A stretch of 64,000 nucleotides of DNA, from positions 43,550,890-43,614,889 of the forward strand of contig JAOANR010000001.1 of the NCBI GenBank assembly GCA_030278955.1, in the 5' to 3' direction. Positions 34,297 to 46,489 of the stretch are shown piece after piece. Below the pieces are notes generated by a model, which did no database searches, was not told the origin of the DNA, and was given only the letters and a program-made list of their open reading frames with translations. Each line of letters begins with the position of its first letter. The first letter of the stretch is position 1. The DNA comes from Hygrophila difformis (lineage: Eukaryota; Streptophyta; Magnoliopsida; Lamiales; Acanthaceae). A program made the position numbers and the translations under genes.

Positions 34297-35247
34297 TGTA
34301 ATACCCCGAATTTTTATCAACGCCCAAAGGAATAAAATTTATTCCGATCAATGTTGAAATATCTCCGAGAAGAAGAAAATAATTTATCACAATAAATTAT
34401 TGCTCGGATATGAAACGCCGATAGATTCAAATTCAAAATGGAATAAAAGAGGGAAAGGAAGCCCGAAGACATTCCATGAATTGAGTCAAGATAATTTGGA
34501 ATTAAATTCAAGAAGGAAAAGAATTTTAATTCCAAGAACCCGTGAAGTCGGAAGAAATTTAATGATACAATCGCAATCAATCAATCGGTCAATAAGTCGC
34601 GCAACTTCGGGGACGAAGTTGATTCTTAAGGAGGGTAGATTGTAATACCATAGAAATTGCCCGATATATATGTATGAATATATATATTTTGATCAATTCA
34701 CTAAGTAGATTTTTAATCAAATCTATATATATTTATATGTTCAAATATGTGCTTAAAGATTAGTATATTATTTTCTACAAAACATACTTTAAAAAAATTA
34801 TATATATTTGTCTTTTCAAATAAATATATGGATTTCAATATCAAGTGTAATAAGTATATGGTTCATAGAATATTTTAAATCCATATACAAGTTTATATAC
34901 ACATATATACCTTGGTCTTGAAATAATCTTTCCAAACATGTACACATGTATATACATGTATATATTTACATGTTTAAATTATAATGAGAATTATCTATTT
35001 TCTATATATCCTTGATTAATCATTCTACCCATATTTTTTTTATGAATTATTCTAGAATGTCATAATATAATTGGGAATAATTTGACTATGGTTTGAAATT
35101 GTAGGGTGGAATATTAATCATATCTTGTCATTTTCAAATAAAGAATATATTCCTTTTTGAAGCTATGTATGACTTACAAGATCACAAAAATTCCCACATT
35201 ATGATTTTTTTTAAGATAAGAATCTTAATATATATATATATAAAAAA

Positions 35248-35292
<45 letters not shown>

Positions 35293-37889
35293 ACTGTAGC
35301 ATGCTACTGTAGCACGCTACTGTAGCATGCTACTGTAGCAGTCGGGATTGATGTGTTTTTGGGACTTTTTGCCATTTTTTGGGTCCCAAAGGTGGGAATC
35401 TTGATCTATCACGGGTGTGGCATCTTTTTGGATGTTATGTAATCAATCCCATCCCCATTCTCAGCCATTTTCATCAATCATTCACCCCAAACTCTCCAAA
35501 AACTCTCCCAAAAGCCAAACACTCTTCCGACGAACTTCCGGCGACTTTCCGACGAGTTTCCGGCAACCAAATCCAACCAAGGAAGTGTGTAGATCAAGGA
35601 TTGCAGGCTTTGGATTGTTGGTAAGATGTTATTCAAGTTTCCTTATGATTTTAAGATCATAAACATCATACTAACTTACGAATCTTCATATTCGAACACA
35701 AATCGGAGCCAAGGGAAGAATAAATCGGGTGGAAGAGATTCGTTCGTGACATCCCGTGGATTCCGGACGACCCCGTGACTTCCTAAACATCATCCCCACT
35801 GTAAGTTAACCTTACTATGGTTTTGGGTGACTTAAAATGCAACCAAACATAGAGATTCAACTCAAGGAAATTAACAAAAATCTGTCAACAAGAGAAAACC
35901 CTCAATGCAGCGTTTTTGTATGAATTTTTCGAACCCTTAAAAGTCTTCAAACGGAAAACCCCAAAACATGAAAAACATTCCTAAGACATTAATCTAGCTA
36001 CTGTAAAAATTTCATAATTTTTCATCGTGTTTTGATATCCGAAAACGACCATGAACAGACCTGCCATCGACTTAGATCTTGAAATAGTGATAGATTCTTT
36101 ATTCAAACTTGTTGGTTATTTTGACCTTAGATCTAGACCGATCTAGGATTGGAGTTGAACATAAGAATTGTAGATCTATGAGTTTGGAATATTACTGTAA
36201 GTTTTTAGAATTTTTCATTGAGATTTGAACCTCCAAACTCGAGCCGATCCGATCTGCGTTAGAACCGATGTCAAGAACCATGACAGATTTCTTAACCGAA
36301 CTTGATGAGCATATTTCTAATACTTCGAGTGTTCAAACCTGAAAACTCAAAACTAAGATTTTGATCCTAAGATCATAAGCTATATTGTGTAAATATTTCA
36401 GAAATTTTCATCAAGTTTTGATACCCCAAATCGTATCGGACATATTCTGCGTTTTTAGGAATTGTCAAAGGATGACAGATTTCATAACCGATCTTGAGGA
36501 GCTTATTCCTATCATTTCTAGTCCGATCCAATCTTTGAGTTCTAAACAAAAGTTGTTTGAAATCATGTCTAGTATGTCTCTGTAAAATTTCAGAATTTTT
36601 GGAGTCCATTCGATATGATAAAAAGTCAAATCTTTTAACGTTGTCAAACCTGAATCCTGACAGCTTTTTGTTTCTGAAGAAAACTTGATTTTTGACATGC
36701 TTCCCATCGTTTTTCCGAAAAACTTAAAACACGAAAGTTGTTTGTTGGGATGTTTTTGAGATGATGTACAAATTTCAAATCAATCGCCTAAGAAATGGAT
36801 TTTTAAACCAAAAAGGCGTAAACTGTGACATCGATCGGTTTTAAACTTGAGAGATCTTGAAATCTTGTCGAAACATGAAATTAGCCTTTAAGGTTTAAAT
36901 GATTGGGAATCCCTTTGAGATAAAATACAATTGAAATATCTTGCTTGCCGAAAGGCAATTGAAATATCTTGCTTGCCGAAAGGCAATTGAAATATCTTGC
37001 TTGCCGAAAGGCAATTGAAATATCTTGCTTGCCGAAAGGCAATTGAAATATCTTGCTTGCCGAAAGGCAATTGAAATATAATGCTTGCCGAATGGGATTG
37101 AAATATAAACTTGAAACATGAGACATGAGAAACTGTGCCAAGATGGCCAATGAAGTACTTGAGATGCGATACGGCTGCGGCCGCCGGATCACCGGCTAAA
37201 TGATATATTGTTGAGATGATGGCGTAACGGGAAATATATTAAAAAGCTCAGATTTTATGAAATTGGCTGCGGCCGCCGGATTGCCGGCTAAATTAAACAT
37301 TGTTGAGATGGTGGCGTATCGGGGAGAATTTTTAAAAGCTCAAATTTTTATTTACTTACTTACGGCATTATTCATGTCTTAAATCATGCCATTTATTTAT
37401 AGTGGATGATTAACTCAAATTGTGAATTACCTACAAGAAATGTTTTTAATAAAATTTAATTAAAGGCTTTGAAACCCCTAACCCATGCTATGTGTTAACT
37501 TACTCAGCGCGTTTTTGCTGACCCAAACCATATATCTCCTTTTTCTTACAGAGTACGAAGAATATGCATCGTCATATGCATACATGGGAACATTAGGGGA
37601 AATCTTTATTTTAAATCCCTGCATTTAATTACGACTTGCATGAACGGGACTGTTTAACCCGTGTTTTGGCCATGTCGGCCCTTATACTTTATTTCCGCTG
37701 CACAATTTATATTTCCGCTGCAACTTTGATGTATTATCTTTAAATTATATATGAATGGGCTGTTTGAATATTTTAAATTCTGAAAAACCATAGCCTTGCA
37801 TCTCTTTAGTGAGCTCGGAGAAACCGTGTCTTGCTAGGGAGGTGTGGCGGTGGCATCCCGGCCTGGGTTACCAAAACCGGGGTGTTACA
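34297..37889 (+). repeat. Element D 3' LTR
   Basis: 3,593 bp, essentially identical to 29900-33493, including the internal purine-tract module (34603-34641), 13-bp repeat (35292-35341), minisatellite (36931-37098) and GC hairpins. Its last 81 bases (from an ATG at 37809) are open in the same frame as C gag-pol. Confidence 0.95.
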
Positions 37890-40800
37890 GACAACCGTTC
37901 CAGTAACAGTGCTGTAGGGAACAACTTCCGGGGAGATCTGAACAGACCCCCTCAAAACAACAACAGAGGATATGACAATAGAACTCTTTTCCGGGGTAAC
38001 CCGGTACCACCTTGCCCGAGATGCGGCAGACCCCATTTGGCCAGAGGGTGCCCCCAACAGGGCGCCTGTTACAGGTGTGGTCGCAACGGCCACATGGCGA
38101 ATGAGTGCCGCACTCGACTGGAAAACATCACCAAGAGGGAGGACTTAGGCACGGGGCCAACTCAGCCTCACAACCAGGATGGACGGAATGGAAACAACCA
38201 GGGGTATAGACCCCCTCAGAACCAGAATCTCAATCAAAATCAACGTCCTCCACAGAATCCGAATCAACAACAGAATCAGAACCCGAACCGGGGTCAGCAA
38301 GGCAATCCGGGGCGTCCAATGGGGCGGTTGAACGTCATCAATGAGGCATATGTGCCTATACAGGGGAATGTAATGGGAGGTACGTTCCATGTCTTAAGTA
38401 CACCCCTTAGGGTTCTGTTTGACTCAGGAGCTAGTTGTTCGATAATATCATCTAAAGTCTTACCTGAACTAGATCTACCTAAATGCGAACTAATTAACTT
38501 AGGAATTCAACTTCCATCGGGGGAAGTAGTATCATGCTCTAAGCGATATAACGGAATTCCGATAGTTATAAAGAACGTAGAGTTTTTCGCGAATTTGGTA
38601 GAATTCGATCTAAAGGATTTTGACGTCATACTAGGGATGGATTGGCTAACCCAATATAAAGCCGTGATCGATTGCCAAAAACAAAAGATCACGTTGTCAA
38701 AGAACAGGGGGAGGAGAGTCATCTTTTACTCCCAGCCCCCTAAGAAGTCCACTAGGATAATTAACGCCCTTAAGCTATGTAGCTTAATGCGTAAGGGTTA
38801 CGCATTATATGCATGCTACATTCATAACCTTGGAACCGAAGAGGTCAAGGTGGATAACATTCCGGTGGTGAGGGAATACCCGTATGTATTTCCGGAAGAC
38901 GTTCCCGGCATGCCGCCTGAGAGAGATCTGGAATTTTCCATTGATCTCATCCCGGGAACGGAGCCTGTCTCAAAGGCTCCTTACCGTATGGCGCCGCTAG
39001 AAATGAAGAAACTAAAGGAACAACTCGAGCAGCTGCTAGAGAAGGGCTACATAAGGCCGAGCACGTCTCCATGGGGAGCCCCGGTCTTATTCGTTAAGAA
39101 GAAGGATGGAGGTCTAAGACTATGCATCGATTATAGGGGACTTAACCAAGTCACGGTCAAGAACAAGTACACGTTGCCCAGAATCGAAGATTTGTTCGAC
39201 CAACTGAAGGGAGCTTCAGTATTTTCAAAGATCGACTTACGATCTGGATACCACCAATTAAGGATCGCCGAGAAGGATATCCCAAAGACGGCATTCAGAA
39301 CTCGCTACGGGCACTACGAGTTCACGGTGCTATCATTCGGGCTGACGAACGCCCCAGCGATGTTCATGAATCTCATGAACAACGTATTTCGGGAATTATT
39401 GGATCAATGCGTAGTGGTGTTTATAGATGACATCCTGATATACTCGAAAAGCGAAGAAGAACATTCCGAACACTTACACAAAGTGCTAGGGATCTTGCGA
39501 GTAAATCAGCTATATGGCAAGCTGTCCAAATGCAACTTCTGGTTACGAGAAGTGGCATTTCTGGGACATATCGTATCCGCCAACGGAGTGGCAGTAGACC
39601 CAGCAAAGATCTCGGCAGTGACCGAATGGGTGCCACCGAAGAATCCAACCGAGATAAGAAGTTTTCTCGGATTGGCAGGATACTACCGAAGATTCATAAA
39701 GGATTTCTCAAAAATAGCACGCCCATTGACGCAGCTGTTAAAGAAAGGGGCGAAATACGACTGGACCAGTGAGTGCGAGTCCGCATTCCAAGAATTGAAG
39801 AAACGACTTACCACAGCGCCGGTGTTGACACTACCATCGGAGGATGGAGACTTCGAGGTGTACAGCGACGCCTCGAAGGAAGGATTGGGATGCGTGCTAA
39901 TGCAAGATCAAAGGGTTATAGCTTACGCATCACGACAACTAAAGCCACACGAAGAGAACTATCCGACGCACGACTTGGAACTAGCCGCAGTCGTGTTCGC
40001 CTTAAAAATATGGAGGCACTACCTCTATGGGCGAAAGTGTCGGATGTTCACCGACCATAAGAGCCTCAAGTATATATTCACGCAAAAAGAGCTGAATCTG
40101 AGGCAAAGGAGATGGTTGGAACTGATTAAGGATTACGACCTGGAAATCGCGTATCATGAAGGGAAAGCCAACGTGGTGGCCGATGCCTTGAGTCGAAAGA
40201 CTCAACACGTGGTGAATTCACTTGTGGTACCGGCCGAGTTGTATAGAGACTTGGCAAAATTAAGTCTAGAGTTGGTACACTCTGGCGAGGTGAGCGGGGT
40301 CGTCAACGCAATGGTAGTAGGATCTACCATATCCGATGAAATACGACTAGCACAACAAGATGATGAAAAGATGGAGGAAATTAGGAAGAGCATTACCGAA
40401 GGAAAGGCAATGGATTTTAAAATTCATGAGGACGGAAGCATCCGCTTCAAGGGAAGGTGGTGTATACCACGAAAATGCGAGGACCTGAAGCGGGAAGTGA
40501 TGGAGGAAGGCCATAATACCCCATACTCGGTCCATCCCGGAGGCGAGAAGCTATACAAGGACATAAAGAAGAACTATTGGTGGCCGAACATGAAAAGAGA
40601 GATAGCCGAGTTCGTAGCAAGATGCCTCACCTGCCAGAAGGTCAAGGCCGTACGACAAAAACCCTTAGGACTAATGCAACCATTGGAAATCCCAAGTTGG
40701 AAATGGGATAGCATTTCAATGGATTTCGTTTCGGGGTTACCACGTTCGCCGAAGGGGATGAATAAAATCTGGGTGATCGTGGATAGGTTGACAAAAGCTG

Positions 40801-41786
40801 CCATATTTATCCCCATGAAGGACACCTGGTCCATGGACCAACTGGCAAAGGCATATGTCGACAATGTGGTACGACGACACGGAGTACCACATGACATCAT
40901 CTCGGACAGAGACAGTAGATTCGTCTCACACTTCTGGACAAAACTACAGGAAGCTCTCGGTACGAAAATAAAGATGAGTACCGCATTCCACCCCATGACG
41001 GATGGGCAAACGGAAAGAACGATCCAGACATTGGAAGACATGCTAAGGGCATGCGTACTAGAGTTCAAAGGAAATTGGGAAAATCATCTGCCCTTAATCG
41101 AATTTTCCTACAACAACAGTTACCATGCTAGCATTGGCATGGCACCCTTCGAGGCACTGTATGGACGCAAGTGCCGAAGTCCATTAAGCTGGGAAGAGAG
41201 CGATAGGGCTATGGTAATTGGACCGCAACTTGTTGAGGACATGGCTCAACAAGTCAAAATAATCCAAGGGAAGATGAAAGCCGCACAAGACCGGCAAAAG
41301 AGCTATGCGGACGTGAGACGGCAAGATTTGGAATTCCAAATAGGCGATAAGGTCATGTTAAAGGTGTCACCGATGAAGGGTGTGATGCGCTTTGGTAAGC
41401 GGGGTAAATTGAGCCCACGGTACATAGGACCGTACGAGATCCTAGAAAGAGTGGGGAATCTTGCATACCGACTAGCATTACCGCCACAATTTGCTCGTGT
41501 CCACGACGTGTTCCACGTCTCACAACTGAAGAAATACGTCCATGATCCGACCCACATACTCCAACCGGAGGAAATGGAGCTGGACGACGACTTAAGCTAC
41601 GAGGAAATTCCGGTGCGAATACTCGATAGGAAGGAGAGGGTAACGAGGAATAAGACCGTGAGAATGGTCAAGGTTCTTTGGTCTAACCACGAAGCCGAGA
41701 CGGCAACGTGGGAGCTAGAGACGGACATGAAGGATAGATACCCGAACCTATTCCAAGACGAGACAACCACAGTTATGGGGACATAA
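37890..41786 (+). CDS. Element C gag C-terminus and pol polyprotein (NC-PR-RT-RNH-INT-chromodomain)
   Basis: Continues C gag in frame after D. Two CCHC zinc knuckles lie near 38013-38110 ([20 protein letters not shown], then [11 protein letters not shown]), followed by an Asn/Gln/Pro-rich linker. Protease has [14 protein letters not shown] has [13 protein letters not shown] and [11 protein letters not shown]; RNase H has [17 protein letters not shown]. Integrase has the HHCC finger ([18 protein letters not shown]), core [17 protein letters not shown] and [12 protein letters not shown], then GPY/F. A chromodomain ([20 protein letters not shown]) follows, with the stop at 41784-41786. No stop or shift is seen across ~1,300 codons. 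An ATG at 37809 is D LTR sequence, not the native start. Confidence 0.96.
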   Translation, partial: DNRSSNSAVGNNFRGDLNRPPQNNNRGYDNRTLFRGNPVPPCPRCGRPHLARGCPQQGACYRCGRNGHMANECRTRLENITKREDLGTGPTQPHNQDGRNGNNQGYRPPQNQNLNQNQRPPQNPNQQQNQNPNRGQQGNPGRPMGRLNVINEAYVPIQGNVMGGTFHVLSTPLRVLFDSGASCSIISSKVLPELDLPKCELINLGIQLPSGEVVSCSKRYNGIPIVIKNVEFFANLVEFDLKDFDVILGMDWLTQYKAVIDCQKQKITLSKNRGRRVIFYSQPPKKSTRIINALKLCSLMRKGYALYACYIHNLGTEEVKVDNIPVVREYPYVFPEDVPGMPPERDLEFSIDLIPGTEPVSKAPYRMAPLEMKKLKEQLEQLLEKGYIRPSTSPWGAPVLFVKKKDGGLRLCIDYRGLNQVTVKNKYTLPRIEDLFDQLKGASVFSKIDLRSGYHQLRIAEKDIPKTAFRTRYGHYEFTVLSFGLTNAPAMFMNLMNNVFRELLDQCVVVFIDDILIYSKSEEEHSEHLHKVLGILRVNQLYGKLSKCNFWLREVAFLGHIVSANGVAVDPAKISAVTEWVPPKNPTEIRSFLGLAGYYRRFIKDFSKIARPLTQLLKKGAKYDWTSECESAFQELKKRLTTAPVLTLPSEDGDFEVYSDASKEGLGCVLMQDQRVIAYASRQLKPHEENYPTHDLELAAVVFALKIWRHYLYGRKCRMFTDHKSLKYIFTQKELNLRQRRWLELIKDYDLEIAYHEGKANVVADALSRKTQHVVNSLVVPAELYRDLAKLSLELVHSGEVSGVVNAMVVGSTISDEIRLAQQDDEKMEEIRKSITEGKAMDFKIHEDGSIRFKGRWCIPRKCEDLKREVMEEGHNTPYSVHPGGEKLYKDIKKNYWWPNMKREIAEFVARCLTCQKVKAVRQKPLGLMQPLEIPSWKWDSISMDFVSGLPRSPKGMNKIWVIVDRLTKAAIFIPMKDTWSMDQLAKAYVDNVVRRHGVPHDIISDRDSRFVSHFWTKLQEALGTKIKMSTAFHPMTDGQTERTIQTLEDMLRACVLEFKGNWENHLPLIEFSYNNSYHASIGMAPFEALYGRKCRSPLSWEESDRAMVIGPQLVEDMAQQVKIIQGKMKAAQDRQKSYADVRRQDLEFQIGDKVMLKVSPMKGVMRFGKRGKLSPRYIGPYEILERVGNLAYRLALPPQFARVHDVFHVSQLKKYVHDPTHILQPEEMELDDDLSYEEIPVRILDRKERVTRNKTVRMVKVLWSNHEAETATWELETDMKDRYPNLFQDETTTVMGT

Positions 41787-42049
41787 CTGTCATCTTAAGA
41801 GGGGGAGGATGTAACGGACGGCCCGAATAATTCCGGATGTTTTGTCTGAATATTTCATACCCCAAATAAACAAATTCAAATTGTGTTGAACTACGTAATG
41901 ACTTGATCCCTTCACAGGGTACGTAGGCAACTCGGAAATTTCAATTCCGGGTTCAGTCAAATAATAACAAACAACAACACACAATAATACAATCGCTTAA
42001 TCAAAAAATTCAACTTCGAGGACGAAGTTGGTTCTTAAGGGGGGTAGAT
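41769..42049 (+). promoter_or_regulatory. Element C 3' leader: two hairpins and two purine-tract modules
   Basis: A perfect 9-bp stem-loop spans the stop codon (41769-41790). CTTAAGAGGGGGAGGA-TGTAACGG follows at 41794-41817. Then come the stem-loop at 42012-42029 and the purine tract AAGGGGGGTAGA at 42037-42048, next to the LTR. Confidence 0.9.
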
Positions 42050-44477
42050 TGTAATACCCGTAAATTTTAGAATATATAAATAGGAATATATCCAATAGGA
42101 CAACGATTGAACCCGACATCTTAAGGTTCCAAGACGTGAAATCGAATCGAGTCGGAATAAATTTACGATGAGAAGCATAATCCGAAAATGATCCGGAAAA
42201 TCGAGCGCGAAAAACACGGAAGGATAGAAGTCCGAAAGAGGCGAGGAGAAGACCCGACGGATCGGATCGCACGGACCCGCCCGGACCGCAGTCCAGGCGG
42301 GAGCCGCGCGCTGGCCGGGCAGGGTTTGGCCAAAAGGTGCGCCAACCCCGCGTGGGATCCCAGAATTGCGCAACCGACGCGTTTTCGACGATTTCTTACC
42401 ATAATGCGACCTCCCGACTTTGGAAAGCAGATTTTGGTCGAAGGGAAAGCCTTTAGGGCGACCTAGGGCTGCCTCCCCACATTTTTCATCAGCCACCAAG
42501 TCCCCAATTCTCTCCCAACTCTCCCCAAAGCCAAAACACCCTCCGACGACTTCCCGACAACTTTCCGACCACTTCCCGGCAACGAAAATCAACGGAGGAG
42601 GCGTAGGATACAAGATCCTTAGTATTCTAAAATGTGGTAAGTCGTTCATAGGTTTTCATTTAAGTTTTTGAACCCGAAAACTCGATCTAACATTGGATTT
42701 CTTCTTTCGATTTGAAATCGTGGCCAAAGTCGGGAACTTTGCACTTCGTAGATCCGTTCGTAAGGTTTTGGACGAGCCGAGCGACTCTAGGACGAATCAA
42801 GACCACAATCATTGTAAGTTGAGCCTTCCATATCAATACGGGTGATTTCGGGACGTCCGGTATGGGCGTAATGTAACGAAACGTAAAAATCGAACTTAAA
42901 AACCCCATCTTGCGCAGTTTCTGTAATCGGCCTAAAACTCATATTTCGAGGATTCAATCCGAGAAACTCAAAACTAGACTTTTAATCCTAACACATAAAT
43001 CTAGGTTGTGTAAAAATTTCGAACATTTTCGTTAATGTTTGCTATTTCAAATTGCGCCGAACATAAACTGTTTACTAGGGCTTTTCGAAAAACCTGACAG
43101 TTTTCATACTCGAACTTGATGAGCATGTTTCTACACTTTCTAGTCCGATTTGATCTTTACAATCTAAATGAAAGTTTTAGATATTCATGTCTAGTATATG
43201 TGGGTAAAATTTCAGAATTTTTGGAGTCTATTTGATATGTCAAAAAGCCAATTTTCTGAACTGTGTCAAACCTGAGTCCGAACAGATTTCTGGTTGTATG
43301 ATAAAATCGATTTTTGACATGTTTCCTCAACTTATTTCGAAAAAGTTAAAACACGAAAGTTGTTCGTTAGGGTGTTTTGCATAAACTGTGAAGTTTTCAG
43401 ATTTTTCGGACTTAAGCCGAATTTTTAAATTGAGAAGGCGTATGCTGTGACGCCAAGATACTTTTAAATCGAAGGATTTTGAAATTTCGAAACGAACGAT
43501 CAAAGATTTGAAATACGATACATCTATACTTTTGAAAAACCCCGATACATTAAATCTAAATGATACATGAGATACTTGGTGGAGGGTGAGTGCTCTGCAG
43601 GGTGCCCCTCTAGCCTTTCTCTTCGGGCCTATAATGGACGAGAGAATTTGATGAGATATTACGCCAATCGGCGGGAGATACATGGCCTACTCTCTCGGGT
43701 TGTCCGTATGGATTTCTCGAGGCTCCGGAGTGTTACTGGGTATGGCAGATACGGCTGCTGGCCGCCGGATCACCGGCTATACAAGATATTTACGACACGG
43801 CTGCGGCCGCCGGATCACCGGCTATACAAAACACTGAGAAATGGTTACGTAACAGGGGAAAATAAAAGATTTAATATTTTTAAGTACTTATTTATTTTTG
43901 CATGTCTTTAAATTATGCTTTTAAATTATGTCTTTAAAATTCATATCATGATTAAATTGTTATTGTGGATTAAATGCATGTTCAAGCACACAATTAAAAT
44001 TATTATTTCCTTTAAAATTTGTAAATGCATGCTAGGAGTGAAATTTTAAATTATCTAATTAAATCCCTTTATTGCTATGTTAGGATCGACTTACTCAGTA
44101 TTTTATATACTGATAAAATTGTTGTTTTCTCTTTTCCTTTCAGAGTATGAAGATAATGCATGAGCATATGCATTGGGGGATGGAAAAACTTAAACATTGT
44201 TTTTATTGCTTTTACGATACTTGCATAACGGGCATGTAAACCCCGAGTTTTGGCCATGTCGGCCCACTTTACATTTTTCCGCTGCGATACATTATTACTA
44301 CCACTATATGTGTGGATGCCGCTTATTATTATTTTTAAATAGATTCCGGACTTGTTTTTAAATCTTTTGCAATACCTATAGCCTTGCACCTCTTTAGTAA
44401 GCACGGAGAATCTGCGTCTTGCTAGGGAGGTGTGGCGGTAGCGCCCCGGCCTGGGTTATCAAATCCGGGGTGTTACA
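42050..44477 (+). repeat. Element C 3' LTR
   Basis: 2,428 bp, same length as the 5' LTR with ~1% difference; followed by ACCCC (44478-44482). Confidence 0.95.
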
Positions 44478-44482
44478 ACCCC

Positions 44483-45408
44483 GATACATTAAATCTAAAC
44501 GATACATGAGATACTTGGTGGAGGGTGAGTGCTCTGCAGGGTGCCCCTCTAGCCTTTCTCTTGTTGCCTATAATGGACGAGAGAATTAGATGAGATATTA
44601 CGCCAATTGGCGGGAGATACATGGCCTACTCCCTCGGGTTTGTCCGTATAGATTTCCCGAGGCTCCGGAGTATTTGGGGTATGGCAGATACGGCTGCAGC
44701 CGCCAGATCACCGGCTATACAAGATACTTACGACACGGCTGCGGCCGCCGGATCACCGGCTATACAAAACATTACGAAATGGTTACGTAACGGGGGAAAT
44801 AAAAGATTTAATATTTTTAAGTATTTATTTATTTTGCATGTCTTTAAATTATGCATTTAAATTATGTCTTTAAATTCCATATTACGTTTAAATTGTTAGT
44901 GTGGATTAAATGTATGTCCAAGTACACACTTAAAATATTATTTCCTTTAAATTTTGTGAATGCATGTTAGGAGTGAAATTTTAAATTATTAAATCCCTTT
45001 ATTGCTATGTTAGGATCGACTTACTCAGTATTTTATATACTGATAAAAATTGTTGTTTTCTCTTTTCCTTTCAGAGTATGAAGATAATGCATGAGCATAT
45101 GCATTGGGGGATGGGAAAACTTAAACACTGTATTTATTGCTTTTACGATACTTGCATAACGGGCATGTAAATCCCGAGTTTTGGCCATGTCGGCCCACTT
45201 TACATTTTTCCGCTGCGATATATTATTACTACTACTATATGTGTGAATGATACTTATTATTATTTTTAAATAGATTCCGGACTTGTTTTAAATCTTTTTG
45301 CGATACCTATAGCCTTGCACCTCTTTAGCAAGCTCGGAGAATCCGTGTCTTGCTAGGGAGGTGTGGCGGTGGCACCCCGGCCTGGGTTATCAAATCCGGG
45401 GTGTTACA
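44483..45408 (+). repeat. Element B 3' LTR, part 2
   Basis: Resumes B's LTR at GATACATTAAATC after C and ends GGTGTTACA at 45408, followed by GCAAA (45409-45413). Matches 17744-18669. Confidence 0.95.
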
Positions 45409-45413
45409 GCAAA

Positions 45414-46484
45414 TCTTAATGAAAATGCATGAAATTTAACATAAGCTAGATTACGATGTTAGGAACAATTCTCTAGTTCGGAGTTTTTCGTTTCGGATTC
45501 TCGAAATAGGGTTTTTCGGCCAATCTCAGAAAACGCGTAAAGATTGAATCTTCTATGTCCGATTTTAGTGTTTGGTTTAAAACTAATGTTTCTATCGGTT
45601 CAAAACCACCGATATTGATATGTAAGACATTATCTTACTAGAATCTCGTCCTAGACTATCTCGGGGTCTTCCGGACTCTAAGATTTGACACGAACGGATC
45701 TCCTCAATGCAAAGCTTCCAACTTTGGCCACGAATTCGAATTGAAAGAAGATATTCAATGTTAGATCGAGTTGTCGGGTTCGAAAACTTAAACGAAAACC
45801 TATGAATGACTTATCACAATCTGGAACACTAAAGATCTTGTTCTCCACGCCTCCTCCATCGATTTTCGTCGCCGGAAAGTGATCTGAAAGTTCGAAGTTG
45901 GTGATTTCGGGTGTTGGAAGAACTTTGGAGATTTGGAGAGTATTTTTGGGGCTGCTAGGGTTAGAGTCTCGGAAATAATGAGTCCTAAGACCTCTAAATC
46001 CGACCATATACACCTTCCATCAACCGAGATTGAGTTTCCAAAGTCGGGGGTTGAAAATATGGTAAGAAATCGTCGAAAACCGAAAGTTGATCGCACACTG
46101 TGGAGTGGCGCAGTATCCCTCCAGACCGTGCGGCCACCGCGCGGCCCCGGTAGGGCTGCATCGTGGGCCGGGCCGTGCGATCCGTCAGGCCTGTCCTTCT
46201 CCCGTTCGGGTTTCTATCCTCCGACGTTCTCGGGCTCGGTTTTCCGGGTCATTTTCAGATTCCGATTCCTATCCTAAATTTTATTTCGTCTTTAATCGAT
46301 TCCATATTCGAATTCTCGAATCCATTTAATTTACATTGTTGGCGTCGTATGCGTCGTCTTTCGATTCTCGTGCAATGATATATTTATCTAAATCATTTTT
46401 TACTTCACGGGTTTTTGGAATTAAAATTCCTTTGCTATCCGCATTTAATTTCGTTTCCTATTGTCAAAAGTCTCGAGTATTACA
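45414..46484 (-). repeat. Element A 5' LTR, part 2
   Basis: Resumes A's LTR (TCTTAATGAAAATGCATGAA, as at 7676) and ends TATTACA at 46484, followed by GTTAT. Matches 7676-8732 with many small differences. Confidence 0.93.
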
Positions 46485-46489
46485 GTTAT
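46485..46489. repeat. Target-site duplication of A, right (GTTAT)
   Basis: Partner of 6080-6084; the KIN17 unit resumes immediately after. Confidence 0.95.

Larger units (their letters stand above)
29900..37889 (+). mobile_element. Element D: non-autonomous long-LTR element, very recent
   Basis: Two LTRs of 3,594 and 3,593 bp flank an 803-bp internal region (33494-34296). By eye the LTRs differ by one base (T at about 30954, G at about 35350) and A-tract lengths. The interior has the primer site, a second primer-site-like copy, GCCCAA motifs, a 13-codon gag start remnant, the pol-stop hairpin and purine-tract modules, but no gag, pol or extra ORF. It must have moved using proteins of a relative; C-like elements share its terminal signals. 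The LTR is chimeric, with a second TGTAATACC start 344 bp inside. Confidence 0.95.
25167..44477 (+). mobile_element. Element C: structurally complete Ty3/gypsy chromovirus, split only by D
   Basis: LTRs at 25167-27594 and 42050-44477 are both 2,428 bp and differ at roughly 20-25 sites by eye (about 1%). Between them are the primer site, leader, extra ORF (28047-28445), a gag-pol frame (29073-29899 and 37890-41786), hairpins and purine tract. Without D it is about 11.3 kb. D's GACAA duplication sits in gag, and the reading frame is the same on both sides. It is the best reference in the window for the coding content of the family. Chromodomain integrases of this type are known to favour heterochromatin, consistent with insertion into other elements. 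Confidence 0.97.
16190..45408 (+). mobile_element. Element B: Ty3/gypsy chromovirus with gag deleted, inserted in A's LTR
   Basis: 5' LTR 16190-18669, primer site, leader, extra ORF 19146-19532, pol remnant 20090-23325, purine tract, and 3' LTR 23610-25166 plus 44483-45408, the latter split by element C. Without C it is about 9.9 kb. The two LTRs (2,480 and 2,483 bp) differ at roughly 28 sites by eye, about 1.2%. A deletion near 20089 joins the pre-gag region directly to the protease end. The copy cannot encode Gag but keeps all terminal cis signals. Confidence 0.96.
6085..46484 (-). mobile_element. Element A: Ty3/gypsy chromovirus, minus strand, oldest of the nest
   Basis: Bounded by TGTAACACC at 6085, TATTACA at 46484 and GTTAT duplications. 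In minus-strand order it has: 5' LTR (46484-45414 and 16189-14835, split by element B), leader with an extra ORF, gag, protease, reverse transcriptase, RNase H, integrase, chromodomain, purine tract, and 3' LTR (8732-6085). Without its inserts it is about 11.2 kb. A deletion removed the primer site and the 3'-terminal ~250 bp of its 5' LTR (junction near 14835). The coding region has many stops and shifts. Lineage (Tekay/Del-like) is inferred from the C-terminal chromodomain and overall domain order. Confidence 0.95.

Noticed and set aside
37809..37889. Long open frame apparently starting at 37809 as one protein
   Set aside because: The first 81 bases are the end of D's LTR. The native C frame enters at 37890 from gag; the ATG at 37809 is accidental unless transcripts show otherwise.
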